64,000 nt of DNA from Pyricularia pennisetigena (Eukaryota > Ascomycota > Sordariomycetes > Magnaporthales > Pyriculariaceae). How positions within the stretch are numbered: the first letter of the stretch is position 1; each line of letters starts with the position of its first letter. The translations under genes and the position numbers were made by a program. The notes under the pieces are model-generated. The model did not search any database. It was not told the DNA's origin and saw only the letters and a list, made by a program, of their open reading frames with translations. Positions 34,831-45,055 of the stretch are shown piece after piece. Where the stretch lies: the NCBI RefSeq assembly GCF_004337985.1, contig NC_043742.1, forward strand, positions 6,094,389 to 6,158,388, in the 5' to 3' direction.

Positions 34831-36649
34831 CTATTGGCCATGAATCCGCTTGCCACCTTCTGTTTTATGCCTCAAGAGATCATAACGCAATATGCTTTGC
34901 AGTAAAACATCGGCCCCCAAGGCACAGTCCTCGGGACTAGTATATTCCTCGGGGTTGTGACTGACACCGTCCCGGCACGGGACAAAGATCATGCTTGCCG
35001 GACATCTCCGGCTTGCATACACAGAGTCGTGGCCCGCGCCGCTGGTCATATCTCGAATCAAGCCCTGGGCGTTCTCAAGACCCCTCGCTTCAAGCACCGA
35101 CAGCGCTGAAGCTCGCACAGTTTCAACGCAGTCGGGGTGGAATTTGGTTGCTTCCGAGACGCTATCCGTTTTCCACGTAAGCGAGAATGCATCGTTTCTC
35201 CCGGGGGTTGCTCCGGCGAGAAGCTGTGATTTGGATCCGGGAGGGTCAATACCCTTGGAAAGTAGATCAAAGTCTCGTTTGAGGTCTGCTTCAAGGGCGT
35301 CCAAGGTTGAGTCCTGAGGTGCGCGAATATCCAAGCTCATGCGCACATAACCTGGGATGGTATTCACAGAACCAGGTTCCAGTTCAACGATTCCGGTGGA
35401 CGCAAGAGCTCCGTGGGAAGTAGCCAGCGCGTGCGAGTGGACGATGAAGCGGGAAGCCAAGAGAATGGCATCGGCTCTTGCAGAAAATGGCGTCGTACCC
35501 GTGTGTGCATCTGTGATGTGGTTAGCACTGCTGACTAGCACTCACAGGTCAACACATAAAGCTGTTCAAAAGGAGGTTTGTTACCACGACCATTAATCTC
35601 AATGGTAAACCACCTATATGCCTGTACGCCCTGAACAACACCAATCTTGAGGTTGTTTGACTCTAGGATGGGGCCTTGTTCGATGTGAAGCTCGAAATGG
35701 GCCGCCATCGGAATTTTGTTGAAGCTGGAAGGGATCTCGCCCAGGTAACCGATCCTTTGGAGCTCAGACCTCATCGTTGCCTCACCGCCGCCGACCTCTT
35801 GCAGATTGTGTGCTTGGTCTAGACCAAAGACCTCGGCCCAAGCTCCAGAGGCGATCATACTCACGGGGAACCGGGCTCCTTCCTCGCTGTCAGGAATACT
35901 TCATCAGCAAGTTGCCTCCCTTTCCAGAGCCCCGAATCATTTCAACGTCATCTGCACGGCTGGCCACTCGGTGCCACTCACTTGGTCCAGTTGACAACGC
36001 CGACTGGAAATTCGGTCTCGATTTGATTCTCCTTCAACACCCGCAACATTTCGATGCCGGCCATCATTCCAAGGATGCCGTCGTATCTTCCGCCGGTTGG
36101 CTGCGTGTCCAAATGCGAGCCTGCAAAAGTGGTCGCCCAGTGACTGCCGGGAGGTAAGCTTCGCCTGATGGCAAAGATGTTGCCCATAGAGTCGACCTTG
36201 ACCCTGCAGCCGAGGTCCTTGACGGTCTCGACGAACCAGTCGCGCACCTGCTTGTCAGAGTCTGTGAGGGCGAGCCGCGACATGCCCGTCTCTGTCGGGC
36301 CGCTGTCAGGGAGTTCAACGATTAGAACCGAACATCTTTGACTTTCGAGGTCCGGGAGTGAATTGATTTCCATGCCGGCTCACCTTCCCCAGCGCTTCCC
36401 TGTGCCCCAGACGCAAGTATCGTGGAGCGTCTTCATCATTCGTTCTTGGTTGACCTTGAGACTGGCGATTTCATCTTTGCTCATCTCGCTCAATCGCACG
36501 CGCCAACATGGCGATGCATGGAAATGTCGACTTGGCTCAAATCGGCATTTCCGTGGTATGCACGGCTGGCAGGGCCGCGACCGTGTTGTGGGACATGGTG
36601 AAAGGCCAACCCAGAGAGCCCTGGGTCTGCATCTATAAGCAAACGGCAT
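34831..36649 (-). CDS. M20-family amidase, hydantoinase/N-carbamoyl-amino-acid hydrolase type
   Basis: Zinc amidohydrolase of the M20 carbamoylase/beta-ureidopropionase branch, which cleaves N-carbamoyl or ureido groups in hydantoin, pyrimidine or purine breakdown; the exact substrate is unknown. Exons are 36649-36384, 36302-35982, 35886-35585 and 35510-34831, giving 522 aa. The introns are 81, 95 and 74 bp. Metal-ligand motifs: GSHLDTQPTGGRYDGILG (His, Asp), NWTNEEGARF (Glu-Glu, assembled across intron 2), HFELHIEQGPILE, and GAGHDSVYAS near the end. The dimerisation lid begins at DAHTGTTPFSAR, assembled across intron 3. The N-terminus is Arg/Ser/Cys-rich without acids and contains SRHFHAS, resembling a mitochondrial presequence. 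An in-frame ATG at 36484 would give 467 aa without it. Confidence 0.9.
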
Positions 36650-37114
36650 TTTTAGTTCGCAAGCACATCCTCAAGCAAAGAGCATGCCCAAAGATTTAGC
36701 TGTTGTGGTTCAAGCTAAGTTCAAACAGTGACCAAGGAACTACATGACGAAAGTGAGAGGCGCTGGAACTAGACTGGCTCTAGCTCAACAGGGCGAGATA
36801 GGGTGACAATGCCGATGAGAGCGCCAAGTGCGGGGAAACGATAAGCTGGGCAGGAACGGGCTCCTGTGTTGTGCTCTGATCGGATGCGTGGTCCGGAATT
36901 GTCTCTGGTTTCAATTGCCGAAAAGGGGAAAAAAAAGAATGTATGCATGCACTGTAGTAAGAAATGGAAGAAATGGAAATCGTTGACCCCAATTTATACC
37001 TGCTTATTTTACATACCTAGAACTTAACAAATCAGTATCAAAAAGTTGCATCGCATTGGCATAGATGCTAAATGAAGTACATTAACACACAAGGCTTCCC
37101 ACGTCAGCCAAAAT
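36650..37114. other. Intergenic region
   Basis: About 465 bp between two minus-strand genes; it should include the promoter of the M20 amidase and the 3' region of the acyl-CoA synthetase. No other feature is visible. Confidence 0.6.
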
Positions 37115-39259
37115 CTACAGCTTCGCCTTGCCCGCTCCCAGCGCGTTCCAGTCCTCCCGGGTAAAAGGCACATATCTGTTACCCTTCCCACCGTCCTCTA
37201 TCCACCACATCTCGTCGCCAGCCTTGACCTTGTCTGGATCCACACCCTCGGCCTTGAGCGGCTGCTTGTTCTGTTTGTTGTTGTGCGAAGCCGAGATTTC
37301 TGCAATGTATCGCAGGAAGATGGGCACCGCGTACTTGGGGAGGTGCTTTCTCGCGTGCGCCAGGAAGGCTGCCGTGTCAAATGACGCCCTCTTCTCAGGC
37401 TCGATGTAGATGGCCGCGGCGCCTGCCCTGCCGTCGTGGTTGGGCAGTTGCACGCCGTAGACGTTGGCCTCCACAACTCCCGGGAAGCTGCCGAGCACTT
37501 CGCTCACTTCGGCGGTGGAAACGTTTTCGCCCTTCCAGCGGAAAGTATCTCCAAGCCTGCACATATCAATTTTTTTTTTTTTCCGTCTGTCAGCTGTGTT
37601 CACCCATCTCGCATCACGAAAGCAGTCGCGAAATTACCTGTCCATAAAGTACCACCTGCCGTCGTTGTCACGGCGCAAAGCATCGCCGGTCCGGTAGTAG
37701 GTGTCGCCCGTGACGAAAACGTCACGCACGAATTTCTTCTCAGTGGCTTCGGGGTTGTTAAAGTACCCTGGGAAGGCCCTCTCTCCTGGGACGCGGATGA
37801 GAATCTCGCCACCACTGTCGTACGGCACGCGGTAGGCGAAGCCCGTCTTTGGATGTCTGGCTATGTCGCCCGTCTCTGTGTCGATTGCGACCGGCACGTA
37901 TAGGTGGTGGTATTTCCATCTCAGAATAAGCCCGTGGTGGCCCACTGCGTGAGCTAGGAAGTCGCCCCTGCAGTGATTGTCCAGCGGGAAAACGCCTTCG
38001 GTACTGTTGAAGAACTCGTGAATGCACTCGATACCGAAGCGATCGCGGAAACGCTTCCAGACGTCTGGCCTGAGTCCATTTCCGTAGATTACCTTGATGT
38101 TGTGCTCCTTGTCACGCGGTGAAGGTGGCTGTGCTAGCAGGTACCGCAACGTCTCGCCGACGTATACAAAAGCGTTTGCGCGAGACTCTCGAACGTCTTC
38201 CCAGAACCTAGAAACGCTGAACTTAGGGGCAACACATATAGTCGTCCCGCCCAGGATCTGGCTCATCATGGTGATGCCTCCGGTGCCGTGATAGTAAGGC
38301 ATGCAGTCATAAAACCGTATGTTTGCATTAGCCTCCTTGTCAGAGCTGGCGAGGTAGCTGATCCCAGCTTTGGTGGTGCAGCCGTTGATGTACACTGGTG
38401 CCACTGGCAATACGCAGGCTTTGGGCATTCCTGTCGTGCCGCTTGTGTAGAACAGGCCGCAGGCCCAATCTGGCTTGATATTCTTTCGGTGTTCCTCTCC
38501 AGGTCGCGTGGGCTCCAGCCCTGCAATTTGTTGACGGTATTCATCGAGTCGCAAGACCGTAAAGCCCTCCGTGTTTAAATCCTCTTGAATATCAGATATG
38601 CTCTTCTCTGTTTGCGGTGGGACGTCTACCAAGATGAGTTTGGCGGTGCTGATCTTTAAACAGTGCAGCAGTGGCTTCGACGCCAGGTTGTGATTTATCA
38701 TGGCTGGCGCCGCTCCGATGGAAGCCAGAGCCAGCCACACCATGATGAATTCGGGGGAGTTGCCCATGAAAAGCGCAACAAAATCCCTGTTCCTGACTCC
38801 CTGGGCCAGGAACCATTGGGCGAACCGGTTCGTGCCATCATAAAGCTGCTGCCAAGTCAAGGAACCCTCCCGAGTCCAGATTGCCTCTGCATTGGGCTTT
38901 TGCCTGATGACGTCTTCAAACAAGTAGTACGGTGACAACTTGTTGGACTTGACTTTGGATTGGAATTACGGCGGTTAGTGGACGAAGAATGATAGCCGTA
39001 GAACAGCCCCCCCGTGGCTTTTCTGTCTTACCTCCTTCTTCGAAGTACTTCAGAAGTTTCCGGCGGGCAAGAATTGATTTGAGATCCTCGCTCACGTGGA
39101 ACTTGGCATCCAGATATGCCAGGCCAGCAGTTGTTGCGGCAGTGCCGGCTGCAGCGATAGCTAAATAGATTGTACACTATATGTCAGTTGATCAGTGAGC
39201 TTGAAATGGCACTTAAGCCTCGTGATCAAAGGGCGTTTATTGTTCTTACCGAGCTCCAT
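37115..39259 (-). CDS. FATP-type acyl-CoA synthetase with peroxisomal targeting tail
   Basis: AMP-forming ligase of the very-long-chain/fatty-acid-transport branch (FAT1, CefD1-like): activates a carboxylic acid to its CoA thioester through an acyl-adenylate. Exons are 39259-39250, 39160-39032, 38952-37638 and 37556-37115, giving 631 aa. The first exon is only 10 nt. The introns are 89, 79 and 81 bp, all in frame. The N-terminus has an Ala/Thr-rich hydrophobic patch, then a family block reading AYLDAKFHVSEDLKSI. The P-loop is YTSGTTGMPKAC (near residue 215), followed by MPYYHGTGG, VIYGNGLRPDVWKRF and FNSTEG. The FATP/VLACS signature YYRTGDALRRD...[20 protein letters not shown] is read across intron 3. 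The protein ends GKAKL, where AKL is a PTS1-type signal, pointing to peroxisomes. Possible roles are fatty-acid catabolism or side-chain activation. Confidence 0.93.
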
Positions 39260-40311
39260 GCTGGAAGCAAATTTTTCCGTTACGTGTAAATATATTTGTG
39301 ATGCTCTCAAGAAACCTTCGTTGTCACCAAGTTGATTTCCGAGATGCCAGCAGAGCTGCCTGACCAAGTTTAAAAATGAAACCAAACCGTGCACAGATTC
39401 ATACGCAAGACACGGACAAAAGTGAGTACAAACTCTATGCAACAGGTCGACAAGTTAAGTTGAGAAACTCGGGAAAAGTGAGAAAGGGAAGTTCATCCAA
39501 TTTGAATCTCTGGCAATGAAGCACGACCAGACGGCTGAACGCGGCGGCATCTTTCTCCGACATAGCCAAGGGAGCGGGGACCCATGGGGAGCCTGGGGGT
39601 GACTAGGGTCGGGGTTCTGGTTACTACGGATTGAATGAAATGCTCGGCACCGGCTTCAATTTTCGGCAAAACAGTGTGGCTGTGGGCAGAATCCGCTCGC
39701 AGTGAGTGTCCCTCTATCGTACTTAGTACTGCAGCACAGTACGGTAAGGTAAGCCCAGTCGACTATCTAACTTCCAAGACAGGTTTAGTTGACTCGAGTT
39801 CACAGTGGAGCTTCGGTAGATGCGACCTTTTTGTGTCTGTGGAGGGAGATCTCCAGTATGTAATGTGGACTTGAAAAACACTGATGGCGGAATTGTGTCT
39901 ATCGGCACATTGTACGGACGGACCAAGAAATATTACGGTGCTGCGAAGTAATCAATGGGCATGCTATTCCGCAAGCAATCCCCATCCTCCATCCCAAGGT
40001 ACTGTCACACTTGGCATCTGTGGAGCCATGCTGCAGCAATAGCTTACCAGTACAGGTACAGGGGAGTAGGATTGTCAAAGTCACGTGGGGTAGCATTGTG
40101 GCTGACAGCTGTCTGGCGGTGGCTGCGCGGTAGTTAATTGGGTCCTGTGTGCACACGTGATGGGGCAACCCTAAGAAATGTTCAAAGTGATTTGTCTCGC
40201 GCAAAACTTCTCGTAGATGCACAAACGACGCTTCTTCAACCCCCGCCAAATCGACGACGACAAGCCAGCCCAACCCGTACTCCCCAAATACCCTCCATAC
40301 ACACCGCAAAA
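39260..40311. other. Divergent intergenic region
   Basis: About 1.05 kb between the acyl-CoA synthetase (-) and eS19 (+) genes, holding both promoters. A short inverted repeat (GTACTG/CAGTAC) lies near 39726-39742. No gene supported. Confidence 0.6.
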
Positions 40312-41242
40312 ATGCCTGGCGGAGTCAATGTTCGCGATGTTGATGTAGGTGCCACCGAATTTCATTGATAGCTCAGAGCTCGACAAAAGCCTGGGGGGGA
40401 AAAAAAAAAAAACAACCCCACCGCCTCGAAATCATCTCGTCCTCCGACTAGCCCGCGGTTGAAAATCATGCACACCCGGATGTGCTCGACAACAGCGCGA
40501 TGGCCATGATGGTCGCGATTGGCAACGATGCAAGAGTGCAAGATTGGAAGAGGCTCGAAAGATTCGGGCTATAAGGAGCATAGGAGCAGGCGCGAGGGAG
40601 TCGAAAGACTTCTGACGACGGAATAATGCTAATATGCTGGGTTTCAATGTGCAGGCGCACAAGTTCATCAACGCCTATGCCGCTTTCTTGAAGCGTCAGG
40701 GAAAGCTGCCCATCCCCGGTAAGATATTAACCCCTTAATTCCTTCTCTACTCGGTGGCGATGCCCTGGCTGACATTTGTGCTTTTTTTTTTTTTTTTTTT
40801 TGACACTTATAGGTTGGGTTGACACCGTCAAGACTGGCCCCGCCAAGGAGATGCCTCCTCAGGACATCGACTGGTTCTACGTCCGTGCCGCCTCGGTCGC
40901 CCGCCATGTCTACATGCGCAAGACCGTTGGTGTCGGCCGTCTCCGCAAGGTTCACGGCACTGCCAAGAACCGTGGCAGCCGCCCCTCGCACCACGTTGAT
41001 GCCTCCGGCAGCGTCGACCGCAAGATCATGCAGTCGCTGGAGAAGATTGGCATCCTGGAGCAGGATGAGGAGAAGGGAGGCCGCCGCATCACCCAGGCCG
41101 GCCAGCGTGACTTGGACCGTAAGTTTTCAACTCTGACACGCAAGGAACCACGCGCTCAAGAACACAAGACTGACATCTATATTCAGGGATCGCTATGACT
41201 GTCGCTGAGGCTGAGGAGGAGGAGGAGGAGGATGACGAGTAA
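40312..41242 (+). CDS. RPS19: Small-subunit ribosomal protein eS19
   Basis: Component of the 40S head, needed for 18S rRNA maturation. Exons are 40312-40344, 40655-40718, 40813-41118 and 41187-41242, giving 152 aa. The introns are 310, 94 and 68 bp. A very short first exon with a long first intron is common in fungal ribosomal protein genes. Diagnostic blocks: MPGGVNVRDVD, then [30 protein letters not shown] (across introns 1 and 2), DWFYVRAASVARHVYMRKTVGVGRLRKVHG, SRPSHHVDASGSVDRKIMQSLEKIG, and GGRRITQAGQRDLDRIA (across intron 3). The C-terminus has an acidic tail (AEAEEEEEEDDE) in place of the basic end of the animal protein. Codon use is strongly biased to C-ending codons, as expected for high expression. 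Confidence 0.96.
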
Positions 41243-42141
41243 ACGTCTCATCAAAATCGTCTTTCATTTGGTTTGGTCACTGGGAGTTTGTATGCATTCT
41301 TGGCATTTAGGGTTCACGGCGTAACAAAATGGGTCTGGTCTGGGGTCTGTCTTTCGGCATGAGCAATCGATCGTCTTCTTCCGCCTTTACCTGAACCCAG
41401 CGTTGGTAGCTAGTGATGCTTACCGATTATGATTAATGCTGAGTCCATCGTCTCCCATCAGTTGGTGACTGCGTATGTGGTCAGTGATATAACTGAAGGT
41501 TGATGAATTCAGCCAAATTTAGTAGCAGTCAAATCGCCCCACAGTAGATCGACAACAGGAGGAAGGAACGGTTTAACCCGCAGCTCATGTCTCCAAGTAG
41601 AGCTAAATTGTGAAAATCAGCTGTGCTACCTGGCAGATAATCGACTTGCTCTATGAGTCCAGTGGCTCTTGGTGATTTACTTGACTTGTATCACTTTCAT
41701 ATCACCAATATCTCGTTCATCTCTGTTTCAATTCAACCCGTCAATCTAGTTACATCAGCAAGGTGTACCATTAGTTCGTTTTACTACCTTGTCGTCTTTT
41801 TACCTTTGTCTTCACTTATTCTTATACTCGACTTCTGTTCTTGATCCTCACGTTCTTCCAAGGCATATCTACCTCAACTCAGATCATCAGCCATACTCTC
41901 TTGTTCCAACCCCATTCCCCCTGTCATTAACTCTCCAGCTGCCCCTTTCGACCCGTCAAATATCAGTAGACTGTACTACAATCATTTCCCTTCAAAGCCA
42001 AGCCTCTTTCAACGTCTTTTGGGCGTACCTTTCCAGACTAGTTTCACGGGTCAACAATAGGCATATCTCAGACCACACGAAAACCAGAATGTTGACCAGC
42101 AGGTAGTTTGTCCGCTTGAGATTCGGTTCAGATTTTCCAAC
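41243..42141. other. Intergenic region
   Basis: About 900 bp with pyrimidine-rich sequence from 41700 to 42000, which is probably the promoter and leader of the ankyrin-deaminase gene. No gene supported. Confidence 0.55.
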
Positions 42142-43561
42142 ATGACAGCTGAGAGAACCAAGATCATTAATGATTTCGGGCTCAAGCCTATCCACATTGC
42201 TACCATTCGCGACAAAAAGGCCACGGTTTCCATGCTTGTAAACGCAGGCACAAATGTGAATGAGCAAACAAGGCATGGCATAACACCACTCATGTTGAGT
42301 GCGGTGTGTGGGCATCTTGACATGGCGTGCCTCTTTCTCAAACATGGGGCTGCAAGATCGATTCAAGATGCCCAAAAACGAACGGCAAGAGAAGTGAGCA
42401 TGCCTTGTTTATATCTTTCTGTCTCATGTTCTATCTCACAACGTTCTTCCGTATATATACTAACTACAAGTTTATCAGTACGCATGGTCTACTTCAGATC
42501 TTGTCAGGGAACACTGGAACATTTTTGAAAAGATTTCCAAGAAGCTTGAAGGACGCTGCAACTCAGCAGACGTGGTCCGTCGACGGAGAAGAATCCGGCA
42601 AATCCTACAAAGGCGTGATGCTTTCAAGGGATCCCTGCAGGGCGCTTCACAGCCTCATGGAACGTCTTGCTTCTCAATCTCTGCAAGAGGAGAAGTCACG
42701 CTCTGGAAAAAGGTTGCCTCCGTACACAACGGATATGGACGCAACGATGTAACGCCAGCAATCCTTGCGCGTACGGACAAGAACGCCATCGTCCAATGGT
42801 CTTTTTCGGGTTGGTCTACCGGCAATTTCGGTCGCAATATTGTCAATAGCAAAGAATACACTCAACTGGTGATGGCATTTTGTCGATCTTCAGGGTTTAA
42901 CCTCAGTGCCAACGCGAGGGACAACCCAGCGGGCCGTACTACAGACCCGGAACTTATTGAAGCAGAGAAAGGACGATGGCAAGCATGCCACGCCGAAAAG
43001 AAGCTCGCCATCTTCTATTTGCGTTTGTTAATGAACCGGACATTCAAGAATTGTTTCAAGGACCCTTTGGAAGGTAGTTACGAGTTCGACCAAGAACAGC
43101 TCCAGCACTTCAAATCAATGAAGATCCCTGATCGACGGAGGAAAGCATATATTTTCCTCGGCCATGACCCATGCGTCGGCTGTTTGGACTTTTTGCACCA
43201 TCTCCAAAAAGTGACCGGTATCGAGATCTTAGTAAAACCAATACCAATCATGCAAGAGTACCAGAGACCTAACAAAAGGTACGAGGACTCTGCAGCAGAC
43301 AATGAGCAGTCTTCTAATGGCAAGGACGGCGACGACGGTAGTAACGACACTGCCACCACAATTTCCAACGAGATCGAAGAAGCATCCTCGCCCAAAACGC
43401 CAGCTATAGATAAACTGGAAAAATGGGTCTTTGCCCGCGATTATTCTCCCCAATTGCCAGGTGTTAGCGAAAAACACCCAGTTTGGGACCAGACACAAAA
43501 ACCACCACGGCCTACGCCAATTATAGTTCAACCAGTGCATTGGCCGCTCAAGAGCGATTGA
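42142..43561 (+). CDS. Ankyrin-repeat protein with DYW-like cytidine-deaminase domain
   Basis: Exons are 42142-42393 and 42479-43561, giving 444 aa. The intron is 85 bp (GTGAGC, branch TACTAAC, acceptor ATCAG). Residues 10-84 hold two ankyrin repeats (GLKPIHIATIRDKKATVSMLVNAGTNVN; HGITPLMLSAVCGHLDMACLFLKHGA). A charged helical linker with an RRRRR patch follows. The C-terminal half has deaminase-superfamily zinc motifs: CHAEKKLAIFYL (H255, E257) and GHDPCVGCLDFL (C316, C319). HAEKKLAI resembles the HSEKLAI of the plant DYW editing domain. A disordered acidic segment (about 345-390) and a conserved-looking end (IVQPVHWPLK) complete it. The fold suggests hydrolytic deamination of cytosine or a related base in RNA, DNA or nucleotides; the substrate is unknown. 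It could instead be a degenerate deaminase, but all four key residues are present. A further upstream exon cannot be excluded. Confidence 0.82.
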
Positions 43562-44488
43562 GCGTCCCCCTCCCTTCGCTTACGTGCAGGTGGGCAAGGT
43601 CTCGCCCGGAGACCGTGCACTCATTCTTGTTCGTAAACCCCGCGACGCGGTGGTCGCACCTATATCGTGCTACGACTCTGGGAACAGAGCTAGAATGCTT
43701 CTAGTGCGACGTTCAAAACCAGCTTGGTATTTTGTCGGTTGTTAGCTTCGGCATCGCCAGCCACATTGCGGCCCCTAGTTTGGTTGTCGATGTTTGTTTT
43801 GCTATTCTCATGTCAGCCCTGGAAGTCTCTATCTCTCTCTCTCTCCCTTTTTTTTTTTTCTTCTTTTTTTTTTGTCACGATGTGTGTTCTTGTCGGTCGT
43901 CATAAATCAGTCTTGTGAGTTGTGTTCCTGTCAGTTCCCACAATCGAAAAGAGAGGGGAACAAACTGCAGTGGATTAATGAGGGGTTGCAGATAAATCTC
44001 TAACGATTGTTTTACCCTGGGCTTGCAGCGTTACAATGTCGGCATACAAACATCTCCTAAAGGGGCTCGTGCGTTGAAGCTTGCAGATCCTCGAGCAGGC
44101 CATTAGCTCGGTTGCGGTGGGTTTCGTCCTAGCACCTGCATTCTTTTGGAAGGTTTGTGCTCGTGCGTGCTCTTTTCAGTATGCAGGACGGGGAGGGTCA
44201 AGGCGATTTGTTTCTATCTTACAAACAAGCCAGAAGCCAAAGCCATTGGAGAGGGGGATATAAAGGCAGTATATTTCGTCTCATCTCGGCCGTTCGATGC
44301 AAGTTCACGCAGGTTTACGCATATCATCTGTTTGTCGTTGCAGTTCATCCAAAACATCTTTGTTCACATACATATCAATAATAATTACTTGGTCAAGAAT
44401 ACCATCAAATACTGTGCACTCATTTCTACTTTTCTGCTGGCCAAGAAAAAAAAACAAGAACAAAAAAACCAAACGAGACCTACGCACA
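43562..44488. other. Intergenic region, 3' end and promoter
   Basis: About 930 bp with CT-rich and T-rich tracts around 43829-43873. The right part holds a TATA-like site, listed separately. No gene supported. Confidence 0.55.
44258..44265 (+). promoter_or_regulatory. TATA-like element
   Basis: ATATAAAG preceded by a G-rich run, about 225 bp upstream of the ATG at 44489. The position fits a core promoter with a leader of about 190 nt. Assigned by motif and position only. Confidence 0.35.
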
Positions 44489-45055
44489 ATGGCTCACCAA
44501 CACAGGCGCACTTATACCCGCACCATACTCTTCTCAGAAACCTTCGATTTCCCAACACCACCGACATGGGCACAAGATGAGGCGCCGCTCCCACCGACTT
44601 GCCAGGGGCAGCAATATCATCAAAGGGCCAGCCAAATGCCCGTTGCAGTCTGGCCGACAACGCCTCCGACGCCATCCATGCCCACTCGGCCCATGAGTCG
44701 GATGCCGCGCATGTCGCACGTTCCGGTAACACTGCACGACAAGTCGCTGCCTGAATACCCCCAGTCGCACGACTTCATAATCGACTGCAGCGGCGAAGCA
44801 ACCACCCCGACGACCGCGCCGGTCGCGGCTTCTATGCCGTCGCCGGGGGAGGTTTCGCGCTGGAGCATCTGCAGCGACGACACCGTCGTCGTCGATGCCA
44901 TGTCGCGCCCGCTCTCCCCGAGCAGCTCCATCCAGAAGCTGCGCAGCATGGCAAGCTCCACCGCCTTGCGCAGTGTCAAGTCTTCAATGAAGCTGCGCGT
45001 AAAACTGAATACGACTTTTAAACAGCTCGCGAGGAGGACGAAGAGCATGGGTTGA
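44489..45055 (+). CDS. Orphan Pro/Ser-rich protein with basic amphipathic tail
   Basis: Single exon, 188 aa; no family recognised. The ATG has a favourable context (CACAATGG), and the frame is open 64 codons upstream without a better start. Residues 1-100 are rich in Pro, Thr, Met and Arg. A middle block (HDFIIDCSGEATTP, then RWSICSDDTVVVDAMSRPLSPSSSIQ) looks like conserved short motifs with possible phosphosites. The last 45 residues are rich in Ser, Lys and Arg and could form an amphipathic helix (KLRVKLNTTFKQLARR). There is no signal peptide or membrane segment. A long pyrimidine-rich 3' region follows. I think it is a real gene because GC content and third-codon bias differ sharply from the flanks. 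Confidence 0.65.
   Translation: MAHQHRRTYTRTILFSETFDFPTPPTWAQDEAPLPPTCQGQQYHQRASQMPVAVWPTTPPTPSMPTRPMSRMPRMSHVPVTLHDKSLPEYPQSHDFIIDCSGEATTPTTAPVAASMPSPGEVSRWSICSDDTVVVDAMSRPLSPSSSIQKLRSMASSTALRSVKSSMKLRVKLNTTFKQLARRTKSMG

Noticed and set aside
40345..40654. Box C/D snoRNA inside the long first intron of eS19
   Set aside because: ATGATGG and CTGA boxes about 115 bases apart are present, but the flanks do not form a terminal stem and box C does not match the consensus fully.
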